Positions 33,157 through 41,276 of a stretch of DNA of 44,046 bases are shown here, piece by piece. Source of the DNA: Candidatus Cryptobacteroides choladohippi (GTDB lineage Bacteria; Bacteroidota; Bacteroidia; Bacteroidales; UBA932). A model generated the notes under the pieces. The model had not been told where the DNA came from, ran no database searches, and was given only the letters and a program-made list of their open reading frames with translations. The stretch's first letter is position 1. Each line of letters starts with the position of its first letter. Position numbers and translations under genes: made by a program. The stretch is from positions 1 to 44,046 of the forward strand of contig JAGHSF010000060.1 in the NCBI GenBank assembly GCA_018065985.1, read 5' to 3'.

Positions 33157-35732
33157 AAAAGAAGATAATCGCATTTGCCGGCATGGTGCTGGCCTTCCTG
33201 CTGCTTGCCTACGGATTCGTGCCTCAGGTGCTCGGCGGCAAGATCGTGAACCAGAGCGACATCTCAGGATGGCAGGGAATGTCGCATGAGATGATGGAAT
33301 GGAACGCCGCCCATCCCGATGACCAGACAGCCTGGACGGAGTCCATGTTCGGCGGAATGCCCACCACTACCATCCATGCGTCAACCAAGGGCGACTGGAC
33401 CCAGCCGCTCTATGATCTGCTTCTGACCGGAAAGCGCCCCGCAACCTATCTTTTCATCTCGCTGCTCGGTGCCTTCCTGCTGATGCTCTCGCTGGGCATA
33501 AGTCCGCTTCTTGCGGCCGGTGGTGCAGTGGCGGTGACCTTCTGTGCCTACAACATGCAGATCATCCAGGTCGGCCACAACACCAAGATGCAGGCGATAG
33601 CGTTTCTGCCCTGGGCTCTGGCCGCACTCATATTCACATACCGCAAGGCCCTGACCTTCAGCTCGTCAGAAGGCCAGCGACCGAAGGGAGCCGGGGGGGC
33701 GTTATGGCTTCATTCCACATTTCTCGGCTCGGCCCTGTTCGGTCTCGCCATAAGTTTCCAGGTGAAGGCCAACCATCCTCAGATCACATACTACCTGGCG
33801 CTGGTGATCTTCATCTATGCGCTCGTGATGCTTGTGTGGATGCTCAGGAATTCAGAACGCCGCCGCGCTCTCTGGAAGCGTTTCGCGGTGGCTTCGGCCC
33901 TGCTGCTGGTGATGGGATGCTGCGGAATCGGCACCAATGCCATCAAGCTTCTGCCGACCTACGAGTATACTCCGTACTCGATGCGCGGCGGCACCACCGC
34001 ATCTGCCGATGGCACAAAGGAGAGCAAGGGACTCGACCTGGACTACGCCACGGCGTGGTCATACGGGTGGGAGGAGCTTCCGAACCTCTTCATCCCCAAC
34101 TATAACGGCGGCGCCTCGGGAGGTGCCGTAAACCCCAGGAAATCGGAAACCTACGCCCTGCTCAAGCAGGCCGGTCAGCCGAATCTCCGTGAGGTGGCGA
34201 AGAGCCTCCCGCTCTACTGGGGGCCCCAGCCTTTCACTGCCGGTCCCATGTACATGGGTGCAGTGACCATCTTCCTGTTCATCTTTGGCCTGATGTACTA
34301 CAAGGGCCGCAGGGAGCGCTGGTGGATACTGGCCGCAACCGTTCTTGCGGTATTCCTCTCTCTGGGTTCGCACTTCCTCTGGTTTACCACCCTGTTTTAT
34401 GACTACGTGCCGTTCTACAACAAGTTCCGCACGGTATCGATGTCTCTGATAGTCCTGCAGTTCACCCTGCCTGTGCTTGGCTTCCTTATGCTCGACCAGA
34501 TTGTCAGGTCAGGGAAGGATGCCGCAGCCCTGCGTCGCGAGGTGCTTACTTCGGGGGCAGTCACAGCCGGACTGTGCCTGCTGCTTGCCGTGCTGCAGAG
34601 CCTGTTCGGAAGTTTCACCGGAGCCGTGGATGCCGGCCAGCCCGACATTCTCGCCGATGCCCTCTCGGCCGACCGGCGTCAGCTCCTGTGGGCCGACACC
34701 TGGCGTTCGATACTGCTTGTCATATGCTCGGGAGCCCTGCTTTTCTGGGGTGTGAGCGTGCCCGCATCGGCAAAGGAGAGCTTTGCAGGAAACCCCGAGC
34801 TCCGCAGGAGACGCCGTACCACCGCCGCTGTGCTTGTGTGCCTGCTGCTTCTGCTCGATACATTCACGGTGGGCAGGCGCTACCTCAATGCCGACCATTT
34901 CGTGAGCCCGCGCAACTTCCACAGCCAGTTCGAGAAACGTCCCGTGGATGAGATCATCCTGAAGGACACGGATCCGTCGTACCGTGTGCTCGATCTCACC
35001 GTCAATGTCTTCAACGATTCGCATCCTTCCTACTGGCACAAGAACATAGGCGGCTATTCGCCTGCCAAGCTTCAGCGCTATCAGGAGTTCATCGACGCCA
35101 GCCTCATCGACGAGATAAACTCCCTGTACAAGGCGCTCGGCTCCGCTTCAACCGTATCAGAGGCGGAGGACGCCCTTCCCTTCTGCCCGGGACTTGCCTC
35201 CATGAACTGCCGCTATATCATCGTCGGCGAGGATAACTACCCTCTTACCTACAGATATGCGCGCGGCAATGCCTGGTTTGTTGACGCTGCCTCAGGAGAG
35301 GCTCAATCCGGTACTTCTGTAGCGGGAGCAGGCTCTCCCGGAGAAGCTTTCACCCGATTGTCCGCTTCGGAGGAAGAGTCTGCCCCGGCAGGGATAATAC
35401 TGACTGACTATGCCCCCAACTGCTTGAAATACAATTATTCAGCCGAAAAGGACAGTAAGGTCGTATTCAGTGAGGTCTATTATCCCGAAGGCTGGACACT
35501 GACAGTTGACTCAGAGCAGGAAATCCCCATCGAAGTGTATCCCGGAGATTCGGAAACTCCGGGCGGACTGCTTCGCTGCGCCAGCGTTCCTGCCGGCAGC
35601 CACACTCTCGAAATGCGCTTCCAGCCCCAATCCTATACCATAGGTGAAGGCGTGTCAAGGGCAAGCAGCATGGTTCTCATACTGATGGTGCTGCTCTCCG
35701 TTGCCGGAGCTGTAGTGTTCAGAAAGGACTAA
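33153..35732 (+). CDS. YfhO family multi-spanning membrane protein
   Basis: An 859-residue inner-membrane protein with about a dozen hydrophobic segments (the first is residues 4-24, after MKKK) and large extracytoplasmic loops. It matches the YfhO family of GT-C-like proteins. Conserved-looking stretches are AWTESMFGGMPTTTI, GHNTKMQAIAFLPWALAALIF and KANHPQITYYLALV. The C-terminal ~280 residues are soluble and end in a last transmembrane helix. YfhO proteins are linked to cell-surface glycosylation in Gram-positives; its role in Bacteroidota is unclear. Its start overlaps the upstream glycosyltransferase stop by 4 bases, supporting joint work on a glycan. Its stop codon overlaps the convergent rsmA stop. 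Confidence 0.82.
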   Translation: MKKKIIAFAGMVLAFLLLAYGFVPQVLGGKIVNQSDISGWQGMSHEMMEWNAAHPDDQTAWTESMFGGMPTTTIHASTKGDWTQPLYDLLLTGKRPATYLFISLLGAFLLMLSLGISPLLAAGGAVAVTFCAYNMQIIQVGHNTKMQAIAFLPWALAALIFTYRKALTFSSSEGQRPKGAGGALWLHSTFLGSALFGLAISFQVKANHPQITYYLALVIFIYALVMLVWMLRNSERRRALWKRFAVASALLLVMGCCGIGTNAIKLLPTYEYTPYSMRGGTTASADGTKESKGLDLDYATAWSYGWEELPNLFIPNYNGGASGGAVNPRKSETYALLKQAGQPNLREVAKSLPLYWGPQPFTAGPMYMGAVTIFLFIFGLMYYKGRRERWWILAATVLAVFLSLGSHFLWFTTLFYDYVPFYNKFRTVSMSLIVLQFTLPVLGFLMLDQIVRSGKDAAALRREVLTSGAVTAGLCLLLAVLQSLFGSFTGAVDAGQPDILADALSADRRQLLWADTWRSILLVICSGALLFWGVSVPASAKESFAGNPELRRRRRTTAAVLVCLLLLLDTFTVGRRYLNADHFVSPRNFHSQFEKRPVDEIILKDTDPSYRVLDLTVNVFNDSHPSYWHKNIGGYSPAKLQRYQEFIDASLIDEINSLYKALGSASTVSEAEDALPFCPGLASMNCRYIIVGEDNYPLTYRYARGNAWFVDAASGEAQSGTSVAGAGSPGEAFTRLSASEEESAPAGIILTDYAPNCLKYNYSAEKDSKVVFSEVYYPEGWTLTVDSEQEIPIEVYPGDSETPGGLLRCASVPAGSHTLEMRFQPQSYTIGEGVSRASSMVLILMVLLSVAGAVVFRKD

Positions 35733-36496
35733 TCCTGGAATCTCAGAGTGAGGGCCACGAAGTCCTCGACGCCAAGGCGTTCGGCCCTGAGGTCGAATAC
35801 CGGGTCGCTCGTGTCCATGCCCTCCCTGATGAGGGGCTTGAGAGCATTGCGCAGCGTCTTGCGGCGCTGGTTGAAAGCTGTCTTGACAACAGTCCTGAAG
35901 AGTTTTTCGTCGCAGCCGAGACTGGTGCGCGAGTTCCTGCGCAGCCTGATCACGGCCGACTGCACCTTGGGGGGAGGGCAGAATGCGCCGGATCCCACGG
36001 AGATGATGTAGTCGATGTCATACCAGGCCTGCAGCAGCACGCTCAGGATGCCGTAGGTCTTGCTTCCCGGCTTCTCGGCTATGCGTTCCGCAACCTCCTT
36101 CTGAATCATGCACACCACCTCGGGGACGAGGTCCTTGTCCTCGAGAATCTTGAAGAAGATCTGGGATGAGATGTTGTAGGGGAAGTTGCCTATCACCCTG
36201 TATTCTCCCGGGAAGACCTTTCTCATATTGAGGCGCAGGTAGTCGGCTTCCATCAGTTTGCCCTGCATGCCTGCAAAGTGGGTCATAAGGTAATCCACGC
36301 TCTCCGTGTCCACCTCTACCATCTTGAGGTCAAGATCTTCACGTTCAATAAGATACTGGGTGAGAACGCCCATGCCGGGGCCTATCTCAAGAACATCGCG
36401 GACGTCGCTGACGGTGAGCGCACCGACTATTGTCCTGGCTATGCTCTGGTCGGTCAGGAAATGCTGTCCGAGGGCTTTCTTTGCACGTACTTCCAT
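35729..36496 (-). CDS. rsmA: 16S rRNA dimethyladenosine transferase, RsmA (KsgA)
   Basis: A 255-residue methyltransferase that dimethylates two adjacent adenosines near the 3' end of 16S rRNA during small-subunit assembly. Start: KKALGQHFLTDQSIA. SAM motif I is DVLEIGPGMGVLTQYL; motif IV, the catalytic NxPY-type site, is GNFPYNISSQ. QKEVAERIAEKPGSKTYGILSVL and FCPPPKVQSAVIRL follow. The stop codon overlaps the YfhO stop on the other strand (CTAA). It follows mrp by 3 bases. Confidence 0.95.
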   Translation of the reverse strand: MEVRAKKALGQHFLTDQSIARTIVGALTVSDVRDVLEIGPGMGVLTQYLIEREDLDLKMVEVDTESVDYLMTHFAGMQGKLMEADYLRLNMRKVFPGEYRVIGNFPYNISSQIFFKILEDKDLVPEVVCMIQKEVAERIAEKPGSKTYGILSVLLQAWYDIDYIISVGSGAFCPPPKVQSAVIRLRRNSRTSLGCDEKLFRTVVKTAFNQRRKTLRNALKPLIREGMDTSDPVFDLRAERLGVEDFVALTLRFQD

Positions 36497-36499
36497 ACG

Positions 36500-37561
36500 C
36501 TATCCGAGTTTTTCCGCAAGCCTGCCTGCGAGTTGTATGAACGCGAGGCCGTCCGGGCCGTTGCCAAGTGCTGCCGGCTCGCCGGAGTCGCCGCATTCGC
36601 GTATGCTCTGTACGATGGGAATCTGTCCGAGCAATTCCACTCCGAGCTCGGCGGCCATTTCGGCGCCTCCGTTCTTTCCGAAGATGTAGTACTTCTCGTC
36701 GGGGTGCTCCTCAGGGGTGAACCAGGCCATGTTTTCCACAAGCCCGAATATGGGGCGGTCGATGCTCTTGTTGCGGAACATGTTGACGCCCTTCTCGACG
36801 TCGGCAAGAGCCACGGTCTGAGGTGTCGTGACAATGACGGCACCCTCCATGGGAATATCCTGCAACAGGCTGATGTGGATGTCGCCGGTTCCCGGGGGCA
36901 TGTCGACAAGAAGGAAGTCGAGTGGTCCCCAAGCTACCTGCAGAATCATCTGTTTCAAGGCGTTGCAGGCCATGGGGCCGCGCCAGATGAGAGCCTGCCC
37001 CTTCTCGGCGAAATAGCCGATGCTCATCCACTCCACGCCGTATTTCTGAAGGGGAACGATGAGTTCCTGCTCCCCGTTCATCACTGCTTCGGGCTGCTCG
37101 CCCTCGGTGGCTGTCATGACGGGCACCGACGGTCCGTATACGTCGGCATCGGCGAGGCCCACACGGTAGCCGAGGCGGGCCAGGGCGCATGCGAGGTTCA
37201 CAGCCACCGTGCTCTTGCCAACGCCGCCCTTTCCGGAGGCTATCCCTATGATGTGCTTGATGTCCTTGATCTGTTCCTGGTCGAGGTTGAGAGTCCTTTT
37301 GGCGGTCTTGGGCGCCTCTGTGACCACGGTTTTCACCTCAGCCTCGACATCTTTCCCGAAGTCGCGGATGAGAGCGGCCCTGGCGGCCCCCACAAGGTAT
37401 TCTGTGAGAGGGTCCCTTTTCTTGGGGAAGGCGAGGGTGACGGTGACCTTGTCTGCCGATATGTCGACCGACTGCACCATGCCGAGCTCCACGATGCTGC
37501 GGTCCTGCTTGGCCGGATGCTGCACTGAAGACAGTGATTCAAGTATTGCTTTCTTATCCAT
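36500..37561 (-). CDS. Mrp/ApbC family iron-sulfur carrier ATPase
   Basis: A 353-residue P-loop ATPase implicated in Fe-S cluster delivery. The short N-terminal region (about 1-85) resembles a MIP18/DUF59 domain. The ATPase has the deviant Walker A GKGGVGKSTVAVNLA (near 109-123), RVGLADADVYGPSVP and LLVDMPPGTGD. The canonical CxxC for cluster binding is absent: the region reads ENMAWFTPEEHPDEKYYIFG. This is also how I remember other Bacteroidota members. It lies between rnhB (3-base gap) and rsmA (3-base gap), with no metabolic link to either evident. Confidence 0.9.
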   Translation of the reverse strand: MDKKAILESLSSVQHPAKQDRSIVELGMVQSVDISADKVTVTLAFPKKRDPLTEYLVGAARAALIRDFGKDVEAEVKTVVTEAPKTAKRTLNLDQEQIKDIKHIIGIASGKGGVGKSTVAVNLACALARLGYRVGLADADVYGPSVPVMTATEGEQPEAVMNGEQELIVPLQKYGVEWMSIGYFAEKGQALIWRGPMACNALKQMILQVAWGPLDFLLVDMPPGTGDIHISLLQDIPMEGAVIVTTPQTVALADVEKGVNMFRNKSIDRPIFGLVENMAWFTPEEHPDEKYYIFGKNGGAEMAAELGVELLGQIPIVQSIRECGDSGEPAALGNGPDGLAFIQLAGRLAEKLG

Positions 37562-37564
37562 AAT

Positions 37565-38185
37565 CTATTGATTGTCAAATAATGTGGGTTCCAGGGCTGC
37601 GGGGTGGAAACTCTTGCGGTGGTAGGGCGTCCAGCCGTATTTCCTGATGGCTTCGATGTGCTCGCGGGTAGGGTAGCCCATGTTCCTTTCCCAGCCGTAC
37701 CCGGGATAGCGGGCGGCAAGTTCGCGCATCCTGTCGTCCCTGTATGTCTTGGCAAGCACAGATGCCGCGGCAATGCTCGCGAATCGGGCGTCGCCATGTA
37801 CGAAGGTGCCGTATGGAATGCCGTCGAAGGGGCGGAATCGGTTGCCGTCGATGAGCAGAAACTCAGGCCTTACGGAAAGACGGGCAACCGCCCTCTGCAT
37901 GCCGGTGACGCTTGCCCACAGGATGTTGAGCCTGTCTATCTCCTCGGCCTCCACGGCTTCCACGGCCCACGCGACGGCCTCTTTCTGGATGACCTCGCGC
38001 AGGATTTCCCTGTCTTTCCTGCTCATCTGCTTGGAGTCGTTGAGCAGCGGGTGGTGGAATGATTCGGGAAGTATGACTGCTGCCGCATAGACGGGGCCGG
38101 CGAGCGGTCCGCGCCCTGCCTCGTCGCATCCGGCTTCTATGCGTCCGTGCTCGATACAGCTCTGAAGATTGATTTCCCGTGGCAT
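37565..38185 (-). CDS. rnhB: Ribonuclease HII, RnhB
   Basis: A 206-residue enzyme that cleaves the RNA part of RNA-DNA hybrids and incises at embedded ribonucleotides. The active-site signature GCDEAGRGPLAGPVYAAAV (about 18-36) contains the first Asp-Glu pair. LLIDGNRF gives the third acidic residue. SIAAASVLAKTYRD and GYPTREH(I) match the C-terminal region. It is first in the rnhB-mrp-rsmA string, with a -7 promoter element 10 bases upstream. Confidence 0.95.
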   Translation of the reverse strand: MPREINLQSCIEHGRIEAGCDEAGRGPLAGPVYAAAVILPESFHHPLLNDSKQMSRKDREILREVIQKEAVAWAVEAVEAEEIDRLNILWASVTGMQRAVARLSVRPEFLLIDGNRFRPFDGIPYGTFVHGDARFASIAAASVLAKTYRDDRMRELAARYPGYGWERNMGYPTREHIEAIRKYGWTPYHRKSFHPAALEPTLFDNQ

Positions 38186-38195
38186 AAATACGCCA

Positions 38196-38203
38196 CAAAG
38201 TTA
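38196..38203 (-). promoter_or_regulatory. -7 promoter element (TAACTTTG) for rnhB-mrp-rsmA
   Basis: Minus-strand TAACTTTG fits TAnnTTTG and lies between the regulator gene and rnhB. The implied leader is only about 6 bases. No clear TTTG at -33. Confidence 0.5.
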
Positions 38204-38209
38204 ATCATT

Positions 38210-38638
38210 TTAAGTTGACTCATTGCCCAATCTCAAGTTTATTTGCTTGAGTGTGCGGATATGGTCCTCGTCAGCTTCGACCAGCTTGCGCAGATGTTCC
38301 ACTTCATTCTGGAGCTCTGCAATCCTGCCTTCATATTCCCCGACCAGACGCAGCCTCTGCTCCTCGAGTCTTGCCCTGAAGTCGTCCTGTCTGAGCAGAG
38401 CGTCGCCGTCCAGGGGATCATGGCCGAACAGAAGGTATTCTTCTGTCGTGAGAAGGAATTCAGCAACCTTTTCCAGCGTGTCGATGTTCAGATTCTTGTT
38501 CCTGGCGTTCTCGAGATTCACGATCGAGTTGCGGCACAGCCCCAAGGCTGCCGCCATTTCATCCTGACTGATTCTGCCACCTGGCCTCAGTTCCTCTCTT
38601 TTCTGTCTGATTCTTTCACCGATTGCAGCTTTGTCCAT
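38210..38638 (-). CDS. XRE-type helix-turn-helix regulator with C-terminal coiled coil
   Basis: A 142-residue DNA-binding protein. The N-terminal HTH_3 domain (about 1-72) runs GERIRQKREELRPGGRISQDEMAAALGLCRNSIVNLENARN. After a short linker, the rest (about 85-140: ARLEEQRLRLVGEYEGRIAELQNEVEHLRKLVEADEDHIRTLK) is a strongly heptad-like coiled coil, suggesting dimerisation. Its targets are unknown. The start at 38638 is preferred over the ATG at 38662 because a -7 element covers 38660-38667, so transcription should start near 38654. A CGTAT/ATACG palindrome just upstream could be its own operator. Confidence 0.78.
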   Translation of the reverse strand: MDKAAIGERIRQKREELRPGGRISQDEMAAALGLCRNSIVNLENARNKNLNIDTLEKVAEFLLTTEEYLLFGHDPLDGDALLRQDDFRARLEEQRLRLVGEYEGRIAELQNEVEHLRKLVEADEDHIRTLKQINLRLGNEST

Positions 38639-38659
38639 GGAGCTCTTCTTTGAAGTTCC

Positions 38660-38667
38660 CAAAGATA
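38660..38667 (-). promoter_or_regulatory. -7 promoter element (TATCTTTG) for the HTH regulator
   Basis: Minus-strand TATCTTTG fits TAnnTTTG; transcription would start near 38654, 16 bases before the chosen start codon. A -33 TTTG at the usual spacing is not visible; the spacer carries a palindrome (38673-38687). Confidence 0.55.
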
Positions 38668-38672
38668 TTCAG

Positions 38673-38687
38673 CGTATTTCTGATACG
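38673..38687. promoter_or_regulatory. Palindrome in the HTH-gene promoter, candidate autoregulatory operator
   Basis: CGTAT-TTCTG-ATACG is a 5-bp inverted repeat with a 5-base centre, located 5 bases upstream of the -7 element. A regulator bound here would block the polymerase. Confidence 0.4.
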
Positions 38688-38700
38688 ATGACAATAAAAC

Positions 38701-38727
38701 TTGTGCATAGTAGGTCAAAATTGTGCA
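38701..38727. repeat. Direct repeat TTGTGCA, 20-base period, candidate operator
   Basis: TTGTGCA occurs at 38701-38707 and 38721-38727, exactly 20 bases (about two helical turns) apart, both preceded by an A-run. It lies between the divergent regulator gene and the small-protein gene and could be a binding site for either. Confidence 0.35.
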
Positions 38728-38773
38728 AATGACATAAAAAACTTGAAAATCTGCGTCGTGCCGATTGCCTTTT

Positions 38774-38805
38774 CTTGCCTTTTTGCTGCAGACTGCACAC
38801 ATTTG
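38774..38805 (+). promoter_or_regulatory. Possible promoter of the 69-residue protein gene
   Basis: CTTG (38774-38777) is followed after 20 bases by CACATTTG (38798-38805), one mismatch from TAnnTTTG. It gives a leader of about 13 bases to the ATG at 38824. Confidence 0.45.
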
Positions 38806-38823
38806 CCGCAAAAAGTAAACATT

Positions 38824-39033
38824 ATGTGTGCATTGGACAAACAGTATTTCCGCTTCTGGCGGATGATGGAGGAGGGCACCCTCTCCAAGGACGGAAAGAT
38901 CGATTTCAGAACAGCCTGCCGGAGACTCCGCTGCAGCCCTGCCGACCTGGACGAAGTGCTTGTCTCTGAACTTGGAATCGACGGTGACGAGGTGGTCGAA
39001 CTTTATTTTGGTAATGGCTGCAATTTTTATTAG
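38824..39033 (+). CDS. Small conserved-looking cytoplasmic protein, 69 residues
   Basis: A 69-residue protein without signal peptide: MCALDKQYFRFWRMMEEG, then KIDFRTACRRLRCSPADLDEVLVSELGIDGDEVVELYF. The second half reads as a helix-turn-helix-like fold (AACRRLRCSPADLDEVL), which may bind DNA or a partner, but I recognise no named family. The ATG at 38824 is preferred over the upstream ATG at 38701 because of the promoter position and composition. The 3' end carries the -33 element of the next gene's promoter, so the two genes are compactly arranged. Confidence 0.6.
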   Translation: MCALDKQYFRFWRMMEEGTLSKDGKIDFRTACRRLRCSPADLDEVLVSELGIDGDEVVELYFGNGCNFY

Positions 39034-39038
39034 ATTTG
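39007..39038 (+). promoter_or_regulatory. Consensus Bacteroidota promoter of the EF-G2-like gene
   Basis: TTTG (39007-39010), 20 bases, then TAGATTTG (39031-39038): an exact match to the consensus. The -33 part lies inside the preceding coding sequence. Transcription should start near 39045, giving a leader of about 24 bases rich in A. Confidence 0.82.
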
Positions 39039-39068
39039 CGAACTACACTAGTAAACAAGTAAACCAAA

Positions 39069-41177
39069 ATGAAAGAGTATTCAACCAAAGACATCCGTAA
39101 TGTGGTGCTCCTCGGCGCCACAAAGTCAGGAAAAACCACATTCGCTGAAGCTATGCTCTACGAGGGCAAGGTCATTGACAGAAGAGGTTCTGTCGAGGAC
39201 AAGAACACGGTTTCAGATAACAATGAACTTGAGAAGCTCAACCAGCGCTCAATATATTCCACCCCTCTTTATGCTGAGTTCATGGGCACCAAGATCAACA
39301 TCATCGATGCTCCCGGCGCAGATGATTTCGTAGGCGAGACATATTCTGCAATGGCAGTATGTGAGTCGGGTGTCGTTGTTGTAAACGCCCAGCAGGGTGT
39401 GGAGGTAGGTACCGAGAATATCATCCGCATTGCAAACAAGAAGAAGTTCCCTCTCATCTTCGCCGTCAACCAGCTTGACCACGAGAAGGCAGATTGGGAC
39501 AATGTCCAGGCTACCATCAAGGAGGCTGTGGGCCCGAAAGCTGTATATGTCCAGTTCCCTGCGAATCCCGGTACCGGCTTCGACGGTTTCGTGGATGTCC
39601 TCATGAACAAGTACTATCATTTCACGGACGCAAACGGCACCCGCGAGGATCTCCCCATTCCCGCAGAGCTTGCAGACATGGCAGAGGAATACCGTCAGGC
39701 TCTCATCGAGAAGGCTGCCGAGTATGACGATACCCTCATGGAGAAATTCTTCGAGGTCGGCGAGCTTACCGAGGATGAGATCCGCAAGGGTCTCAACATC
39801 GGTATCATCTCAGGTGAGGCATACCCTGTATTCTGCGTCAGCGCACGCAAGGATATCGGCGTCAAGCGTCTCCTTGAATTCACCAAGAACGTCGTTCCCG
39901 CACCTACCAGCGATGATTCCGCTCCTGCTTCCCTCTTCATCTACAAGAACGAAGTCGAGCAGCACCTCGGTGAGGTTTCATTCTTCAAGGTCATGAGTGG
40001 CACCATCAGCGCAGGCTTGGACCTCGAGGATCCCTCGACCGGCAACAAGGAGCGACTCTCTGCAATCTATGCGGTTGCAGGCGCAAAGAAGGAGTCTGTT
40101 CCCGTTCTCCACGCAGGAGATCTCGGTTGTGCCGTGAAGCTCAAGAACAGCAAGTCCGGCACCACCCTTTCACTGCCCGGTTCCGGTGTTGTATGGCCCA
40201 AGGTCGAGTATCCCGCTCCCAAGTTCCGTTGTGCAATCAAGGCCAAGGTACAGCAGGATGAGCAGAAGCTCGGCGAGGCTCTCAAGAAGATCTCGTCAAC
40301 AGACCCTACCGTAATCGTCGAATATTCAAAGGAACTCCGCCAGACCATCCTCAGCGGCAATGGCGAGCAGCATATCAATATCGTGAAGTGGCTCCTCAAC
40401 AACGAGTACAAGCTTGATGTCGAGCTCTTTGCACCGAAGGTTCCCTACCGTGAGACCATCACCAAGGTGGCTACCGCACAGTACCGTCACAAGAAGCAGT
40501 CAGGTGGCGCCGGCCAGTTCGGTGAGGTGCACCTTCTCGTCTGCCCTGCAGAGGGTGAGCTCAATACCAAGTTCAAGATCGACGGCAAGGAGACCCAGCT
40601 CAATGTAAAGACCTCAGAGACCATGGAAATGGAATGGGGTGGAAAGCTTGAGTTCTACAACTGCGTTGTCGGTGGTGCGATCGATCTCGGCTTCATGCCT
40701 GCAATCCTCAAGGGTATCAAGGAGAAGATGACAGAAGGTCCTCTTACCGGTTCATACGCCCGCGACATCCGCGTGTTCGTATATGATGGTAAGATGCACC
40801 CGGTTGATTCAAAGGAAATCGCCTTCATCATCGCAGGCCGCAATGCCTTCAAGGAGGCTTTCCGCAATGCCGGTCCGAAGATTCTCGAGCCTATCTATGA
40901 CGTGGAGGTAATGACTCCCGCAGAGTATCAGGGCGCAGTGATGTCCGATCTCCAGAACCGTCGCGGTATGCTCGGTGATATGGGCGCGGACAAGGGATTC
41001 GCAATCCTCAAGGCCCGCGTTCCTCTTGCAGAGCTTTACAGATATTCCACAACCCTCAGCTCCCTGACATCAGGTTCGGCTACGTTCTCAATGACATTCG
41101 CTGATTACCAGCCCGTTCCCGCAGACGTTCAGGACAAGTTGCTGAAGGCATACCAGGAGACCGAAGAGGAAGAATAA
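39069..41177 (+). CDS. Elongation factor G paralogue (EF-G2 type) with altered GTPase motifs
   Basis: A 702-residue protein with all five EF-G domains. The P-loop is GATKSGKTT (16-24), keeping the GKTT core but not the usual GHIDAGKTT. G3 reads DAPGADDF (80-87): Ala84 replaces the His that positions the water for GTP hydrolysis in DTPGH. G4 reads NQLD (134-137) instead of NKxD. Domain IV is intact (GGAGQFGEVHL; SGSATFSMTF in domain V). The substitutions match the Bacteroides EF-G paralogue reported to drive translocation without GTP hydrolysis and to matter under carbon starvation and in the gut. Likely role: slow or energy-saving translation. Consensus promoter directly upstream. The primary fusA is not in this window. 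Confidence 0.88.
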   Translation: MKEYSTKDIRNVVLLGATKSGKTTFAEAMLYEGKVIDRRGSVEDKNTVSDNNELEKLNQRSIYSTPLYAEFMGTKINIIDAPGADDFVGETYSAMAVCESGVVVVNAQQGVEVGTENIIRIANKKKFPLIFAVNQLDHEKADWDNVQATIKEAVGPKAVYVQFPANPGTGFDGFVDVLMNKYYHFTDANGTREDLPIPAELADMAEEYRQALIEKAAEYDDTLMEKFFEVGELTEDEIRKGLNIGIISGEAYPVFCVSARKDIGVKRLLEFTKNVVPAPTSDDSAPASLFIYKNEVEQHLGEVSFFKVMSGTISAGLDLEDPSTGNKERLSAIYAVAGAKKESVPVLHAGDLGCAVKLKNSKSGTTLSLPGSGVVWPKVEYPAPKFRCAIKAKVQQDEQKLGEALKKISSTDPTVIVEYSKELRQTILSGNGEQHINIVKWLLNNEYKLDVELFAPKVPYRETITKVATAQYRHKKQSGGAGQFGEVHLLVCPAEGELNTKFKIDGKETQLNVKTSETMEMEWGGKLEFYNCVVGGAIDLGFMPAILKGIKEKMTEGPLTGSYARDIRVFVYDGKMHPVDSKEIAFIIAGRNAFKEAFRNAGPKILEPIYDVEVMTPAEYQGAVMSDLQNRRGMLGDMGADKGFAILKARVPLAELYRYSTTLSSLTSGSATFSMTFADYQPVPADVQDKLLKAYQETEEEE

Positions 41178-41206
41178 TCCGGTCGGTCCGCTATACCTGC
41201 ATCAAT

Positions 41207-41276
41207 ATTCGGGGTACCGGGAATCCGGTTGAGAAACACCCGTCGAACTTGATACGGTCAATACCGTCGTAAGGAA
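41207..41276 (+). promoter_or_regulatory. TPP riboswitch (THI element)
   Basis: The stretch contains the conserved thiamin pyrophosphate aptamer blocks: a GGGGTACC start, an ACCGG/CCGGT hairpin followed by TTGAGA (consensus CTGAGA), ACCC closing P2, then GAACTTGAT, ACGGTCAATACCGT and CGTAAGGA. The final AAGGAA (41271-41276) directly precedes the ATG of the receptor gene, so the closing helix (ATTC near the 5' end against GGAAT-like bases) overlaps the ribosome-binding region. This suggests control of translation initiation: TPP present, receptor off. Confidence 0.9.

Noticed and set aside
36278..37528. Long plus-strand frame (416 codons) opposite rsmA and mrp
   Set aside because: Runs across two well-identified genes on the other strand; composition is that of a mirror frame (rich in His, Leu, Val, Gly) with no motif.
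39069..41177. Housekeeping fusA
   Set aside because: The DTPGH, NKxD and P-loop motifs are altered, and no str-operon ribosomal genes are adjacent.
41207..41276. Cobalamin riboswitch before the TonB receptor
   Set aside because: The length is too short and the conserved blocks are those of the TPP aptamer, not the B12 box.
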